A DNA stretch of 64,000 nucleotides from Opitutia bacterium (GTDB lineage Bacteria > Verrucomicrobiota > Verrucomicrobiia > Opitutales > Opitutaceae). Shown in pieces: positions 7,939-16,654 of the stretch (positions are counted from its first letter, which is position 1; the number at the start of each line of letters is the position of its first letter). A program made the translations under genes and the position numbers. The DNA lies in assembly GCA_016217545.1 (NCBI GenBank), contig JACRHT010000012.1, positions 744,001 through 808,000 on the forward strand, given 5' to 3'. Under the pieces are notes generated by a model that saw only the letters and a list, made by a program, of their open reading frames with translations, searched no databases and had not been told where the DNA came from.

Positions 7939-8034
7939 CTTTCCTCTTTCTCTTAATCTTTCTCTTCAATCTGCCTGCGGTGCGCGGCAGCGAAGAAGAT
8001 GACGGAGGGAGAAAGATTAAGAGAAAGAGGAAAG
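7939..8034. repeat. Long perfect purine/pyrimidine palindrome
   Basis: A pyrimidine-rich left arm (7939-7964) and a purine-rich right arm (8009-8034) pair perfectly over 26 bp around a 44-nt loop. It lies between the GCS2 ligase and the aminopeptidase genes. It could fold in the transcript of the shared operon or be the remnant of a palindromic insertion. Strand composition is strikingly different from the surrounding GC-rich DNA. Confidence 0.85.
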
Positions 8035-8044
8035 AGAAAGATTG

Positions 8045-9163
8045 CTAGAGCGACAGGCCGTGGTGGGTTTCGGCGATGATGTAGTCCACCACGGCTTTCA
8101 GGTCCTGGGTCTGTTCCCAGACGGCGACCTGGCGGTCGGCGCCGGTGCCTTGGGCGAGGATGGTTTGGACGTAGTTGATCTCGTTGCGCGAGCCGAGCTC
8201 GTCCACGACGTCGTCGATGAACTCGAGGAGCTCGGCGATCAAGCTGCGGGTCTCGACCTCCTCCTGTTTGCCGAAGTCGATCATCTTGCCTTTGATGCCG
8301 TAGCGGGCGGCGCGCCAGCGGTTTTCGTTGATGAGGCGGGCGCGGTAGGTGCGGAAGCTCATGTTCTGCTTGTGCAGCTTGTAGAGCTTGGCGGTGAGCG
8401 CCTGCATGATGGCGGCGAGGCAGATGGTCTCATCGACACGCATCGGGATGTCGCACATGCGGAATTCGAGGGTGCCGAAGAGCGGGTGCAGGCGGATGTC
8501 CCACCAGATTTTCTTGGCGTTATCGATGCAGCCGGTTTTCACGAGCAGGTTCACGTAGTCGTCGAATTCGTTGACCGACTCGAAGAGGTCCGGGATGCCG
8601 GTGCGTGGGAAGCGTTGGAAGATCTGCAGGCGATACGAGGCGTAGCCGGTGTTGCGGCCGACCCAGAACGGCGAGTTGGTGGACAACGCGAAGATGTGCG
8701 GGAGGAAGTAGCGCGCGGTGTTCTGGAGGTGGATGGCGGTCTCGCGGTCGGGCATGCCGAGGTGGACGTGCAGGCCGAAGATGAGGTTGGCGCGTGCGAC
8801 TTGCTGGAGGTCGTTGATCACGCCGGCGTAGCGTTCGCCGGGGGAGATTTTCTGGTCGATCCAGTGCGAGAACGGATGCGTGCCGGCGGCGGCGATGCGG
8901 AGATTTTGCGAGCGGGCGAGGCGCGCGAGATCGGTGCGGAGGCCGGTGACGGAGCGGCGCGCGTCGGCGACGTTGTGGCAGATGTCGGTGCCGACCTCGA
9001 CGACCGACTGGTGCATCTCGGGCTTCACGCGCTCCTTGAGGATCATCTTGCCGCCTTCGATGATCTCTTCGATGTGCGACTTCAGCTCGCGCGTCTCGGG
9101 GTCGACGATCTGGAACTCTTCTTCGATGCCGAGGGTGAACTGGTGTTTTTTGCGTGTGGCCAT
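8045..9163 (-). CDS. Carboxylate-amine ligase, YbdK/GCS2 family
   Basis: The 372-residue enzyme belongs to the glutamate-cysteine ligase 2 family, which forms an amide bond between a carboxylate (often glutamate gamma-carboxyl) and an amine using ATP. It shows the N-terminal metal-binding LGIEEEFQIVDPET, the GLHVHLG segment, and the FRMCDIPMRVDETICLAA region near residue 235. Length is normal for YbdK proteins. True glutathione synthesis cannot be assumed. The neighbouring ATP-grasp, esterase and aminopeptidase genes match amidoligase gene groups predicted by comparative genomics (Iyer and Aravind's amidoligase survey), so a dedicated metabolite or peptide modification is more likely. Confidence 0.9.
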   Translation of the reverse strand: MATRKKHQFTLGIEEEFQIVDPETRELKSHIEEIIEGGKMILKERVKPEMHQSVVEVGTDICHNVADARRSVTGLRTDLARLARSQNLRIAAAGTHPFSHWIDQKISPGERYAGVINDLQQVARANLIFGLHVHLGMPDRETAIHLQNTARYFLPHIFALSTNSPFWVGRNTGYASYRLQIFQRFPRTGIPDLFESVNEFDDYVNLLVKTGCIDNAKKIWWDIRLHPLFGTLEFRMCDIPMRVDETICLAAIMQALTAKLYKLHKQNMSFRTYRARLINENRWRAARYGIKGKMIDFGKQEEVETRSLIAELLEFIDDVVDELGSRNEINYVQTILAQGTGADRQVAVWEQTQDLKAVVDYIIAETHHGLSL

Positions 9164-9247
9164 GGGGGCGATCGATGGAGGAAGGGCGAGGGATGAAAGA
9201 GAAGGGGAGCGCCCTGGCCCGGGCGCTCGAGCAACGGTGGGTGGAGG

Positions 9248-10228
9248 TTATTTTTTCTTCGCGGCCGTCGCGGCGCCGATGGATTTGCCGGCGGCGCTGG
9301 CCTGGACGTATTTGCCCCAGGTGAGGTTGTCGGCGCCGTCCTTGTGGGCCTTGGCGCGGGTGACGAGCATCTTCGCGGCGGCTTCGACGACCCACTTGAA
9401 GTTTTCCTCACCGACGGAGTTGCGGTCGGCGTCGGGCGCGGGGTTACAGAAATCGATCGCGTAGGGCACGCCCTTGCTGACGCCGAACTCGACGGTGTTG
9501 AAATCGTAGCCGAGCGCTTGGTTGAGCGTGAGGACGTCCTGCTTGATGCGCTCGAGAAGGGCGGGCGGCGCGGGCGGGCGGTCGACGACGTAGCGCAGGT
9601 GGTGCGGGTTGCGCGGCTCGTAGGGCATGATGCGGACGTCGGTGCCGCCGATGCAGTAGCAGCGGTAGTAGTCGTCGAAGATCACCTCGGATTGGAGGAG
9701 CATCACGAGCTGGCCGGTCTCGTTGTAGGCTTTGAAGAACTCCTCGCGGTTGTTGACCTTGTAGACGTTCTTCCAGCCGCCGCCGGCGTGCGGCTTGAAG
9801 TAGGCGGGGAAGCCGATGTAGCCGAAGATGCCGTCCCAATCGAGCGGGTAGGCGAGGTTGCTGAACGACTCCGCGCTGCAATCCGCCGGGTGATCCTTCG
9901 AGGGCAGGATGACTGTGTTAGGGACGGCGACACCGAGTTTGGTGGCGAGGCAGTTGTTGAAGAACTTCTCGTCGGCGGACCACCAGAACGGGTTGTTCAC
10001 GACGGCGGTGCCGTTGAGCGCGGCGTTTTTCAGGTAGGCGCGGTAGAAAGGCACGTCCTGCGAGATGCGATCGAGGATGACGGCGTAGGCCGTGGGCTCG
10101 CCTTGGGCGACTTGGTTGATGTTCACCGGCTCAGCGACGATGCCGGGCTCGTTGAGGGCGTTGATGCGCTCCGCGAGCGCGAGGGGGAAAGTGCGTTCCT
10201 TGCCGTGGAGGATGCCGATTTTTTTCAT
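9248..10228 (-). CDS. ATP-grasp family ligase (RimK-like)
   Basis: This is a 326-residue soluble protein. The order of motifs fits ATP-grasp: a pre-ATP-grasp domain opening KKIGILHGKERTFPLALAER, then FPAYFKPHAGGGWKNVY (glycine-rich loop, near residue 137), the VMLLQSEVIFDDYYRCYCIG strand pair, and TVEFGV...AIDFCNPAPD near residue 270, where E, D and N coordinate Mg-ATP. Acceptor and donor are unknown. It lies 12 bp after the esterase gene and 84 bp before the GCS2 ligase, all in one direction, suggesting one operon. Confidence 0.8.
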   Translation of the reverse strand: MKKIGILHGKERTFPLALAERINALNEPGIVAEPVNINQVAQGEPTAYAVILDRISQDVPFYRAYLKNAALNGTAVVNNPFWWSADEKFFNNCLATKLGVAVPNTVILPSKDHPADCSAESFSNLAYPLDWDGIFGYIGFPAYFKPHAGGGWKNVYKVNNREEFFKAYNETGQLVMLLQSEVIFDDYYRCYCIGGTDVRIMPYEPRNPHHLRYVVDRPPAPPALLERIKQDVLTLNQALGYDFNTVEFGVSKGVPYAIDFCNPAPDADRNSVGEENFKWVVEAAAKMLVTRAKAHKDGADNLTWGKYVQASAAGKSIGAATAAKKK

Positions 10229-10240
10229 GGGGAGGGTGGA

Positions 10241-10963
10241 TTAGATCGGGAGAAGGGACAGGTAATACGGAAACATGTCGCGCCAGTAGTTCCAGTCGTG
10301 TCCACACCATTTACGGTCGTCGAGGAAGTGCGGGATGCTTTTCGAGTGGAGGAGGTGCGAGAGGTGGAGGTTGCGACCGCGGCAGACGTCGCTGTCGCCC
10401 GTGCCGAGGATGATGCCGAGGCGACGGATGTGATCGAGAAACCACGGGTCACCCAGACCGGGCAGGTAGTCGACGGGGTTGTTGAAAAAGGCGTTGTCGT
10501 CGAAATACCCGTCGAGGAACGACCGGATGTCGAACGCCCCGCTCAAGCTGATGCAATACGCGGCGACATCCGGGTGCCGCAGCGCGAAGTTCACCGCGTG
10601 ATAGCCGCCGAAACTCGCCCCGGCGACCGCGATCCGGTTCCAGCCGGTCTCGTGTCGGGCACGGGGCACGACTTCGTGCAGGATCACGCGTTCGTAGGCC
10701 ATATGCGTCTTCACGCGATCGGCCGGATGGATGTTCTTGTTATACCAGCTCTGCTCGTCGAGGCCGTCCGGGCAGTAGATCTTCACCTTGCCGGAATCGA
10801 CCCACGATGCGACGGAGCCGACCAGGCCGAAGTCCTTGTTCTGGTAGTAGCGGCCGAGCGAAGTCGGGAAAAGGACGATGGGCAGCCCGCCATGCCCAAA
10901 GACGAGCATCTCGAAATCGCGACTGAGGTTCGGCGTATACCAGCGGACGTATTGCTCGTGCAT
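10241..10963 (-). CDS. Esterase-D-like alpha/beta hydrolase
   Basis: The 240-residue alpha/beta hydrolase is of the putative esterase (PF00756) type. Ser117 in GASFGG is the nucleophile elbow, and the His in CGHDWNYWRDM near the C-terminus can complete the triad. There is no signal peptide, so a cytoplasmic substrate is expected. It is the first gene of the minus-strand ligase run and shares its upstream region with the divergent response regulator. Together with the GCS2 and ATP-grasp enzymes it may release or trim an acyl or peptidyl product; that role is inferred. Confidence 0.85.
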   Translation of the reverse strand: MHEQYVRWYTPNLSRDFEMLVFGHGGLPIVLFPTSLGRYYQNKDFGLVGSVASWVDSGKVKIYCPDGLDEQSWYNKNIHPADRVKTHMAYERVILHEVVPRARHETGWNRIAVAGASFGGYHAVNFALRHPDVAAYCISLSGAFDIRSFLDGYFDDNAFFNNPVDYLPGLGDPWFLDHIRRLGIILGTGDSDVCRGRNLHLSHLLHSKSIPHFLDDRKWCGHDWNYWRDMFPYYLSLLPI

Positions 10964-11175
10964 GCGGGGGCGGCGGAGCAGGGTGTGTGCCCTTCAGTCC
11001 TAGGAGGCGAGAGAGCGGGTGCAAGCCGTTGTCGGCCGCCATGGGTGTCGGACAGCACCTCGGTGCCGGGAGGCTGGGGAGGCGGGGGTAATCGTTTTGA
11101 GCCGCCGCTTGGTAACAAAACAGACAGATGCGGGCGCTTGCCCGCGCGCGGCGCTTGGCGCACAAGTTCGCGCGC

Positions 11176-11862
11176 ATGAACGTCCTCGTCGTCGAAGACG
11201 AAATCGCCCTCGCGCGCCCCATCGTCGCGGCCCTCCGCCGCCAGGGGCACGACGTCTCCGCCTGCCACGATGGTGCCGCGGCCCCGCGCACGATTCTCCA
11301 GCTCAACCCCGATCTCGTCGTCCTCGACCTCAACCTCCCGGGTCGCGACGGCCTCGAGATTCTCGCGCAAATCCGCTCCGCCCGCTGCGCCTGCCGCGTG
11401 CTCATCCTCACCGCGCGCGGCCAGGTCGAGGATCGCATCACCGGGCTGCGTGCCGGCGCCGACGATTACCTGCCCAAGCCTTTTGCGATGGAGGAGCTCG
11501 TCGCGCGCTGCGAAGCGCTCGGGCGCCGCCCCGCCGCTCCGGCCGCCGACGGCCGCCTCGCCTGCGCCGATCTCCAGGTGGACGCCGTGCAACGCCGCGT
11601 CGTGCGCGCCGGCGAGCCCATCGAACTCACACCGCGCGAGTTCGAACTGCTGCACATCTTCATCACCGAGCCCGGCCGCGTTTTCTCGCGCGGCGAGCTC
11701 TCCGAGCGCGTCTGGCAGCGCGATCACCGCTACGACACGCGCACGGTCGAGATCTTCATCGCCCGCCTCCGGCGCAAACTCGACCGCACCGGCCTGACGC
11801 CGCTCTTGCACACCGTCCGCGGCGCGGGCTACGTTTTGCAGCCCGATGCGCCGCACGAGTGA
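11176..11862 (+). CDS. OmpR/PhoB-family response regulator
   Basis: The 228-residue two-domain regulator has a receiver with acidic pair VEDE, phosphoacceptor Asp51 (VVLDLNLPG) and Lys101 (LPKPF), then a winged-helix DNA-binding domain (ELTPREFELLHIFITEPGRV ... RTVEIFIARLRRKL). The frame opens at 11128, but the receiver starts directly at the ATG at 11176. Its end overlaps the next gene by 17 bases, and the histidine kinase follows that gene immediately, so the three form one translationally coupled operon. The kinase is the probable partner. Confidence 0.93.
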   Translation: MNVLVVEDEIALARPIVAALRRQGHDVSACHDGAAAPRTILQLNPDLVVLDLNLPGRDGLEILAQIRSARCACRVLILTARGQVEDRITGLRAGADDYLPKPFAMEELVARCEALGRRPAAPAADGRLACADLQVDAVQRRVVRAGEPIELTPREFELLHIFITEPGRVFSRGELSERVWQRDHRYDTRTVEIFIARLRRKLDRTGLTPLLHTVRGAGYVLQPDAPHE

Positions 11863-12499
11863 ACTTTCCCCGCCGCTCCTCGCGTTGCTGCTCAGCGCTG
11901 CGTTCGCCCTCTCCGCTTCCGCCGCCACGCTCACCGGCCGCGTCGCGCTGCCGGCGCGCTCCGGCGCTCCCGTCGTCGAACAACGCTACGAGATCGTGAT
12001 CGACGGCGGCGTGCTCCGCGCCGATCCGCCGCGCGCCATCGTCTACCTCGCGGGCGATTTTCCCGCGCCCAATGCGACCCCTTCCGCCCGCATCGAGCAA
12101 AAAGGCCTCGCGTTCGTGCCGCGCCTGTTGCCCGTGCGCGTCGGCACGCGCGTCGAGTTTCCCAACCTCGATCCGGTCTACCACAGCGTGTTCTCCTTTT
12201 CACCCACGCGCCGCTTCGACCTCGGCCGCTACCGCGCCGACGAGGCCGAGGTGCCGGCCATCGTCTTCGATCGCGCCGGCCTCGTCACGCTGCGCTGCGA
12301 TATCCACGAACACATGCGCGCCGCCGTCCTCGTGCTCGAGACGCCGCACTTCGTCGTGACCGACGCCGGGGGCCGCTACCGGCTCGAAAATCTCCCCGCC
12401 GGCCGCTACGTGCTCAAGGCTTGGCTCGACAGCCGCACCGTGCGCGAGCACGCCGTGGAGCTCGCCGCCGACTCCGACCTCGTCGTCGATTTTCCCTGA
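11846..12499 (+). CDS. Exported cupredoxin-like protein with C-terminal Ig-like domain
   Basis: The protein has 217 residues with a signal peptide (1-27, ending ASA). The middle resembles a cupredoxin: VYHSVFS and CDIHEHM supply the His, Cys, His and Met expected of a type 1 copper site. The last ~55 residues (VTDAGGRYRLENLPAGRYVL) form a carboxypeptidase-regulatory-like beta-sandwich. Such proteins occur as periplasmic electron carriers or metal sensors. Being wedged by overlap between a response regulator and its kinase suggests it works with that signalling pair, for example in sensing copper or redox state; this is inference from context. Confidence 0.75.
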   Translation: MRRTSELSPPLLALLLSAAFALSASAATLTGRVALPARSGAPVVEQRYEIVIDGGVLRADPPRAIVYLAGDFPAPNATPSARIEQKGLAFVPRLLPVRVGTRVEFPNLDPVYHSVFSFSPTRRFDLGRYRADEAEVPAIVFDRAGLVTLRCDIHEHMRAAVLVLETPHFVVTDAGGRYRLENLPAGRYVLKAWLDSRTVREHAVELAADSDLVVDFP

Positions 12500-14182
12500 A
12501 TGTCCGTCGCCTCTCCAGCGCGCGCCGAGGCGCGGAGTTTTTCCCGGCGCTTGTGGGCCGCCCTCGTCGTGCTCGTCGGGTTGGCCACGGCCCTCGCGGT
12601 CTGGCTCGCGCGCGCGCAACTGCTCGCGGCGGAAACCCAGTCCGCCCGCCTGCGCTTCGCCACCGAGTCCGCCGCCGCCAGCGCGCTCCGTGCCGCCCGC
12701 GCCGCCGAACTCCAACACCACCTCGATCGCCTCGCCACGCGTCCGCGACTCCACGCCGCCCTGGAGGACGATGCGCTCGATCTCCTTTATCCCGTCGCCC
12801 TCGACGAGCTGCGCGATTTCTTCCTGCCGCGCGGTGCGGCCCCGACCGGCGGTTTCCATCGGTTCCTCGATGCCGCCGGTCACGAGATTCCGCCCGCAGG
12901 CGTGCCCTGCGGTGAACTGCCCGCCGGCTTTGCCGCCGAGCTCACCGCCTTCCGACCCACCGACCGCGCGCTCTGGCGGCTGTGGATCGATCCGCGCGAC
13001 CCCGACCGCGCGTGGGAAATCACCGCCGCGCCGTTCTTCTCGCACGAAGACCGGCGCCGGCTCGGCGCCCTCCTGATCGGTGCGCCGCTCGCGGCCGGCG
13101 ACGCGGTCGCGTATTGGAGCGCCGATCGTTTGCACGCGCCGGCGCTCCCTCCCGCCGCGCGGGCCGACCTCGTCGCCGCGCTCCGGCGCACGCCGCCCGT
13201 GGCGAATGAAGTGCGTGCGCTCGACCTCGCCGGTGTCTCGCAACTCCTCGCGTTTCAACCGGCCGCGGCCGACGCCGCGGCGTGGGAAATCCGCCTCGCC
13301 CCGCTCGCGCCGCTGCAAGCGCGCCAGGCCGCGCTCACCCGGCGCATCGTCGCCGTCGGCGCACTGGTCGGCCTCGCCGGCGTGCTCGCTTCCGGTTGGA
13401 TCAGCGCGCGCTTCGCCGTGCGTTTCGGCCGCGTCGCCCAACGCCACGACGCCCAGCGCCGCCGCCGCGAACGCGTCGAATCCCGCCTCGAAATCACGCA
13501 GGAGGAGCGCGACCGCGCCGCGCGTTTCGCGGCCGACGCCTCGCACCAGCTCAAGACCCCCGTCGCCATCCTGCGCGCCGGTCTCGACGAGTTCGGCGCC
13601 GCGGCCGATTTCCCGCGCGAGCGCGAGGCGGAGCTGGCTGACCTTGTCCGCCAGACCGAGCGGCTCGGGCATATCGTCGACGACTTGCTCCTGCTCGCTC
13701 GCCTCGATGCCGGGCTCGTGCCCGCCATCGCTGCACCGGTCGACCTCGACGATCTGCTCGACCGCGCGCTCGACGACGCCAGCGCCTGCCCCGGCGCTGA
13801 GCAGCTCGTCTTCGCGCGCCAAGGCCTGCACGGCGCCCGCGCGCTCGGCGATGCGCGACACTACGCGCTCGCGCTCCAATCGCTCCTCGAGAACGCCGTG
13901 AAATACAGCCGCCCTGCCACGACGGTCCACGTGTCCGTGCTCGACGGCGGCGAGACGTGGATCGTCTGCGTGGACAACGTCAGCGCCGCGCCGGTCCCCG
14001 CCGAGTTGCGCGAGCGGATTTTCGAGCGTTTCCATCGCGGGCCGTCCGCCGGTTCCGCCGCCGGCTACGGTCTGGGGCTCAGTCTCGCGCGTTTGCTCGC
14101 GCGCCTGCACGGCGGCGAGGTGCGGCTCGCCGGCTCCGACGCCACGCGCACGCGCTTTGAGCTGACACTGCGCAAGGCCTGA
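12500..14182 (+). CDS. Membrane-bound sensor histidine kinase
   Basis: The protein has 560 residues. A first transmembrane helix lies near residues 17-38, a periplasmic sensing region of about 240 residues follows, and a second helix is near residues 280-302. The cytoplasmic kinase core comes next: His349 in the H-box DASHQLKTPVAIL, N-box LLENAVKYSRP, and C-terminal FERFHRG and GYGLGLSLARLL boxes. The G1 box reads VDNVSAAPVP, keeping the Asp but lacking the usual glycine, a mild deviation. The ATG follows the stop of the cupredoxin gene with no gap, confirming translational coupling. Confidence 0.92.
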   Translation: MSVASPARAEARSFSRRLWAALVVLVGLATALAVWLARAQLLAAETQSARLRFATESAAASALRAARAAELQHHLDRLATRPRLHAALEDDALDLLYPVALDELRDFFLPRGAAPTGGFHRFLDAAGHEIPPAGVPCGELPAGFAAELTAFRPTDRALWRLWIDPRDPDRAWEITAAPFFSHEDRRRLGALLIGAPLAAGDAVAYWSADRLHAPALPPAARADLVAALRRTPPVANEVRALDLAGVSQLLAFQPAAADAAAWEIRLAPLAPLQARQAALTRRIVAVGALVGLAGVLASGWISARFAVRFGRVAQRHDAQRRRRERVESRLEITQEERDRAARFAADASHQLKTPVAILRAGLDEFGAAADFPREREAELADLVRQTERLGHIVDDLLLLARLDAGLVPAIAAPVDLDDLLDRALDDASACPGAEQLVFARQGLHGARALGDARHYALALQSLLENAVKYSRPATTVHVSVLDGGETWIVCVDNVSAAPVPAELRERIFERFHRGPSAGSAAGYGLGLSLARLLARLHGGEVRLAGSDATRTRFELTLRKA

Positions 14183-14268
14183 CGCCGGGAGGGCGCGCCG
14201 ACGCGCGGTAACAAACCCGTTACGGTCGCGGTTTTGTCACGCGCCGGGCGGCGTGGCTCTTTCGCGCC

Positions 14269-15210
14269 ATGCACTCGCGCCCAATCTCCCCGTCGCTCGC
14301 GCGCGTCGCCCGTCATGGCGCCGCCGTGCTTGCTCTCTCCGCCGCCGCGCTCGCCGGCCACGCGCAGACCGTATTCAGCGCCGCCGGCGCCAGCCAGTCA
14401 TCGATCCAGACGAGCGTTGACTCGTTCCGCACTGCGCTCGGCACGCTCAACGCCAACAACGGCTCCTCCTTCAATTCCGGTCGTCGCGAGATCAACTGGG
14501 ACGGCGTGCCCGATTCCGCCTCCGACCCGAACGCCTTCCCGGGCGACTTTTTCGGTCAGGCCTTCACCGGCGCCAACGGCGGGCGCGCGCGCGGCATCCA
14601 GTTTTCCACGCCCACGGGCGGCTTCCTCAACAGCGCGAACGTTCCCGGCCCGGTCTCCAGCCGGTCGCTCTTCAACGTCCAACTCGCGAACTCCGGCATC
14701 TCGCTCACGCCGTTTTCGGGCGATCAGGTCTTCATCGCGCAGAATTCCACGATTACCGACGTCACCTTCACCGTGGCCGGCACGTCGTCGTCCGCTGCGT
14801 TCGTGCGCGGCTTCGGCGCGGTGTTCCTCGACGTCGAGACGACGAACGCGACGTTCTTCGAATTCTTCAACACCTCCGGCGCCTCGCTCGGCACCTTCAG
14901 CGCGCCGGTGTCGGGCGCGGGCGGGTTCTCCTTCCTCGGCGTCGCCTTCGACAACGCCACGGCCATCGGCCGCGTGCGCATCACGTCGGGCTCGGAAGCG
15001 CTCGGCGCCTTCGCCGATGGCTCGAACCTGCGCCAGACCACCGGCGACTTCGTGGCCATGGACGACTTCATCTACTCCGAGCCGATCTCGGTTTCCGCCG
15101 TGCCCGAGCCGTCCACCTATGCCGCCATCTTCGGCGCGCTGGCGCTGACCGGCGTCATGGTGCAGCGCCGCCGCCGTGCCGCCGCCGCGACGCCGCCCGC
15201 GCAGGGCTGA
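14269..15210 (+). CDS. PEP-CTERM sorting-domain exported protein
   Basis: The 313-residue protein has a signal peptide (ending near GHAQ, residue 29) and a C-terminal PEP-CTERM tail: VPEPSTYA, one hydrophobic helix, then QRRRRAAAA. Such tails are recognised by exosortase for transit to the outer surface, usually alongside exopolysaccharide. No exosortase gene is in this window. The body is rich in Ser, Thr, Asn and Phe beta-strands without a known catalytic motif, which fits a surface or matrix protein. It begins 86 bp after the kinase gene and might be read from the same transcript or from a promoter in that gap. Confidence 0.88.
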   Translation: MHSRPISPSLARVARHGAAVLALSAAALAGHAQTVFSAAGASQSSIQTSVDSFRTALGTLNANNGSSFNSGRREINWDGVPDSASDPNAFPGDFFGQAFTGANGGRARGIQFSTPTGGFLNSANVPGPVSSRSLFNVQLANSGISLTPFSGDQVFIAQNSTITDVTFTVAGTSSSAAFVRGFGAVFLDVETTNATFFEFFNTSGASLGTFSAPVSGAGGFSFLGVAFDNATAIGRVRITSGSEALGAFADGSNLRQTTGDFVAMDDFIYSEPISVSAVPEPSTYAAIFGALALTGVMVQRRRRAAAATPPAQG

Positions 15211-15276
15211 TACCGCGCCGCGCGAGACCGCTTGCTGATGTTTTCCGGGCCGCGTTAACCTCGCGGCCCTTTTTTC

Positions 15277-16530
15277 ATGTCCCCGCGCCTTCTCCGCTTC
15301 GCGCTGGTTTGCCTCGGTGGCCTCGCCGCCGCCGCCGCCGCGACCGCGCAATGGGACGAGTGGGTCGATCGCCATCGCGCCGCACTCGAGCACAACGCAC
15401 CCGCCAGCGCCTGGCGCGGCAAACTCACGGGCCGCCTTGCGCTCGCCGCCCGCCTCGCCGACCGGCCGGTGGCCGATCTCATCTATCACGGCGCGGACCG
15501 CCGCGCGGTCTTCGCCCCGACGGCGCAGCTTTTCGGCGACGCGGAAATCGGACCGCTTTATCTTTTCGCCCAAGCTCGCGCCGATCGCGGCCTCGATGCC
15601 GGCACGGTCGCGATGCAGCTCCGCATCGACGAGCTGGCGCTCCGCTGGTCGCCCGCCCGCGAGTCGCGGTTTTCCGTGCAGGCCGGGAAATTCGCCACGG
15701 TCTTCGGCAGCTGGGCGCGCCGACATGCGGCGTGGGACTATCCCTTCGCCCGCGCACCGCTCGCACAGGAATCGCTCACCGGCCTCTGGGACATCAAGGG
15801 CCTGCCCGCGCTCGCGAAGCTCGAGGAGTGGTCGCACAACACGCCCCTCGGCGACGCGGCGGCCGTCACCTCCGACGAGCGCAATCGCGTCCCGCTGATG
15901 TGGGGCGCGGTCTACGCGTTCGGCACGGCCGCGCGTTGGACAGACGAGCATTGGGACTTCGCACTGGAGGCGAAGAACGTCGGCCTGTCTTCGCGCCCCG
16001 CGTATTGGGCCGACGACCTCGCCGCCGCCTGGCAAGCGCCCGCTCTCGCGGCGCGTCTCGGCTGGCGCCCGTCGCCCACGTGGAATTTCGGTGTCTCGTG
16101 GGCCGACGGGGTTTATCTGCGGCCGCAGCCCGAAACCATCGCGCCGGGCACCCGTCGGGGCGATTACCGGCAAACGACGCTCGGCTTCGACGCGAGCTTC
16201 GCGTGGCGCGCGTGGCAGCTCTGGGCGGAGGCGCTGCATGCACGCTTTGCCCTGCCCGGCATCGGTGACGCCGCGGTGCTCGGCATCACGCTCGAAGGCA
16301 AGCGTCGCTTCACGCCCGCATGCGCGTTGGCCGCGCGCGCCGGCTGGCAGAGCTATGAACCCGTCCGTGGGCACCGCTGGGGCCGCGACACCTGGCGCGT
16401 GGAAGCCGGCCCGGTGTTCCGCCTCGCCGCCCACGCGCAAGTGAAGGTGCAAGCTTCGCTCCTGCACGAGCGCCCCGCGCCCGCGCCGTGGCAGACCGGC
16501 GTCGCCGTCGAGTGGTTGCTGCGTTTCTGA
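15277..16530 (+). CDS. Outer-membrane beta-barrel protein, unknown function
   Basis: The 417-residue protein has a signal peptide (ending AAAATAQ, residue 25) and many alternating aromatic strands spaced like a large barrel. It ends EWLLRF, with the terminal Phe typical of BAM substrates. No conserved porin subfamily motif is recognisable. It follows the PEP-CTERM gene by 66 bp in the same direction. The spacing suggests co-expression, and a role as a channel or surface anchor is possible but unproven. Confidence 0.7.
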   Translation: MSPRLLRFALVCLGGLAAAAAATAQWDEWVDRHRAALEHNAPASAWRGKLTGRLALAARLADRPVADLIYHGADRRAVFAPTAQLFGDAEIGPLYLFAQARADRGLDAGTVAMQLRIDELALRWSPARESRFSVQAGKFATVFGSWARRHAAWDYPFARAPLAQESLTGLWDIKGLPALAKLEEWSHNTPLGDAAAVTSDERNRVPLMWGAVYAFGTAARWTDEHWDFALEAKNVGLSSRPAYWADDLAAAWQAPALAARLGWRPSPTWNFGVSWADGVYLRPQPETIAPGTRRGDYRQTTLGFDASFAWRAWQLWAEALHARFALPGIGDAAVLGITLEGKRRFTPACALAARAGWQSYEPVRGHRWGRDTWRVEAGPVFRLAAHAQVKVQASLLHERPAPAPWQTGVAVEWLLRF

Positions 16531-16654
16531 GCCGGTTTCTCCGGCGCGGCGCCTGCCGCGCCCGAGGCGGAGATCGGCGATTGCGGTCGGGGGGCGCGAC
16601 CGAGGCGCGGGCTTGCTGTCGCGACCGCGGGGCCCCTAGCGTCCGCGACGTCGC

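Noticed and set aside
12200-14110. 636-residue minus-strand frame over the histidine kinase
   Set aside because: Antisense to a well-supported kinase gene with all catalytic boxes; composition is low-complexity Gly/Glu/Arg.
14398-16467. 689-residue minus-strand frame
   Set aside because: Antisense to the PEP-CTERM and outer-membrane genes; no signal peptide or domain.
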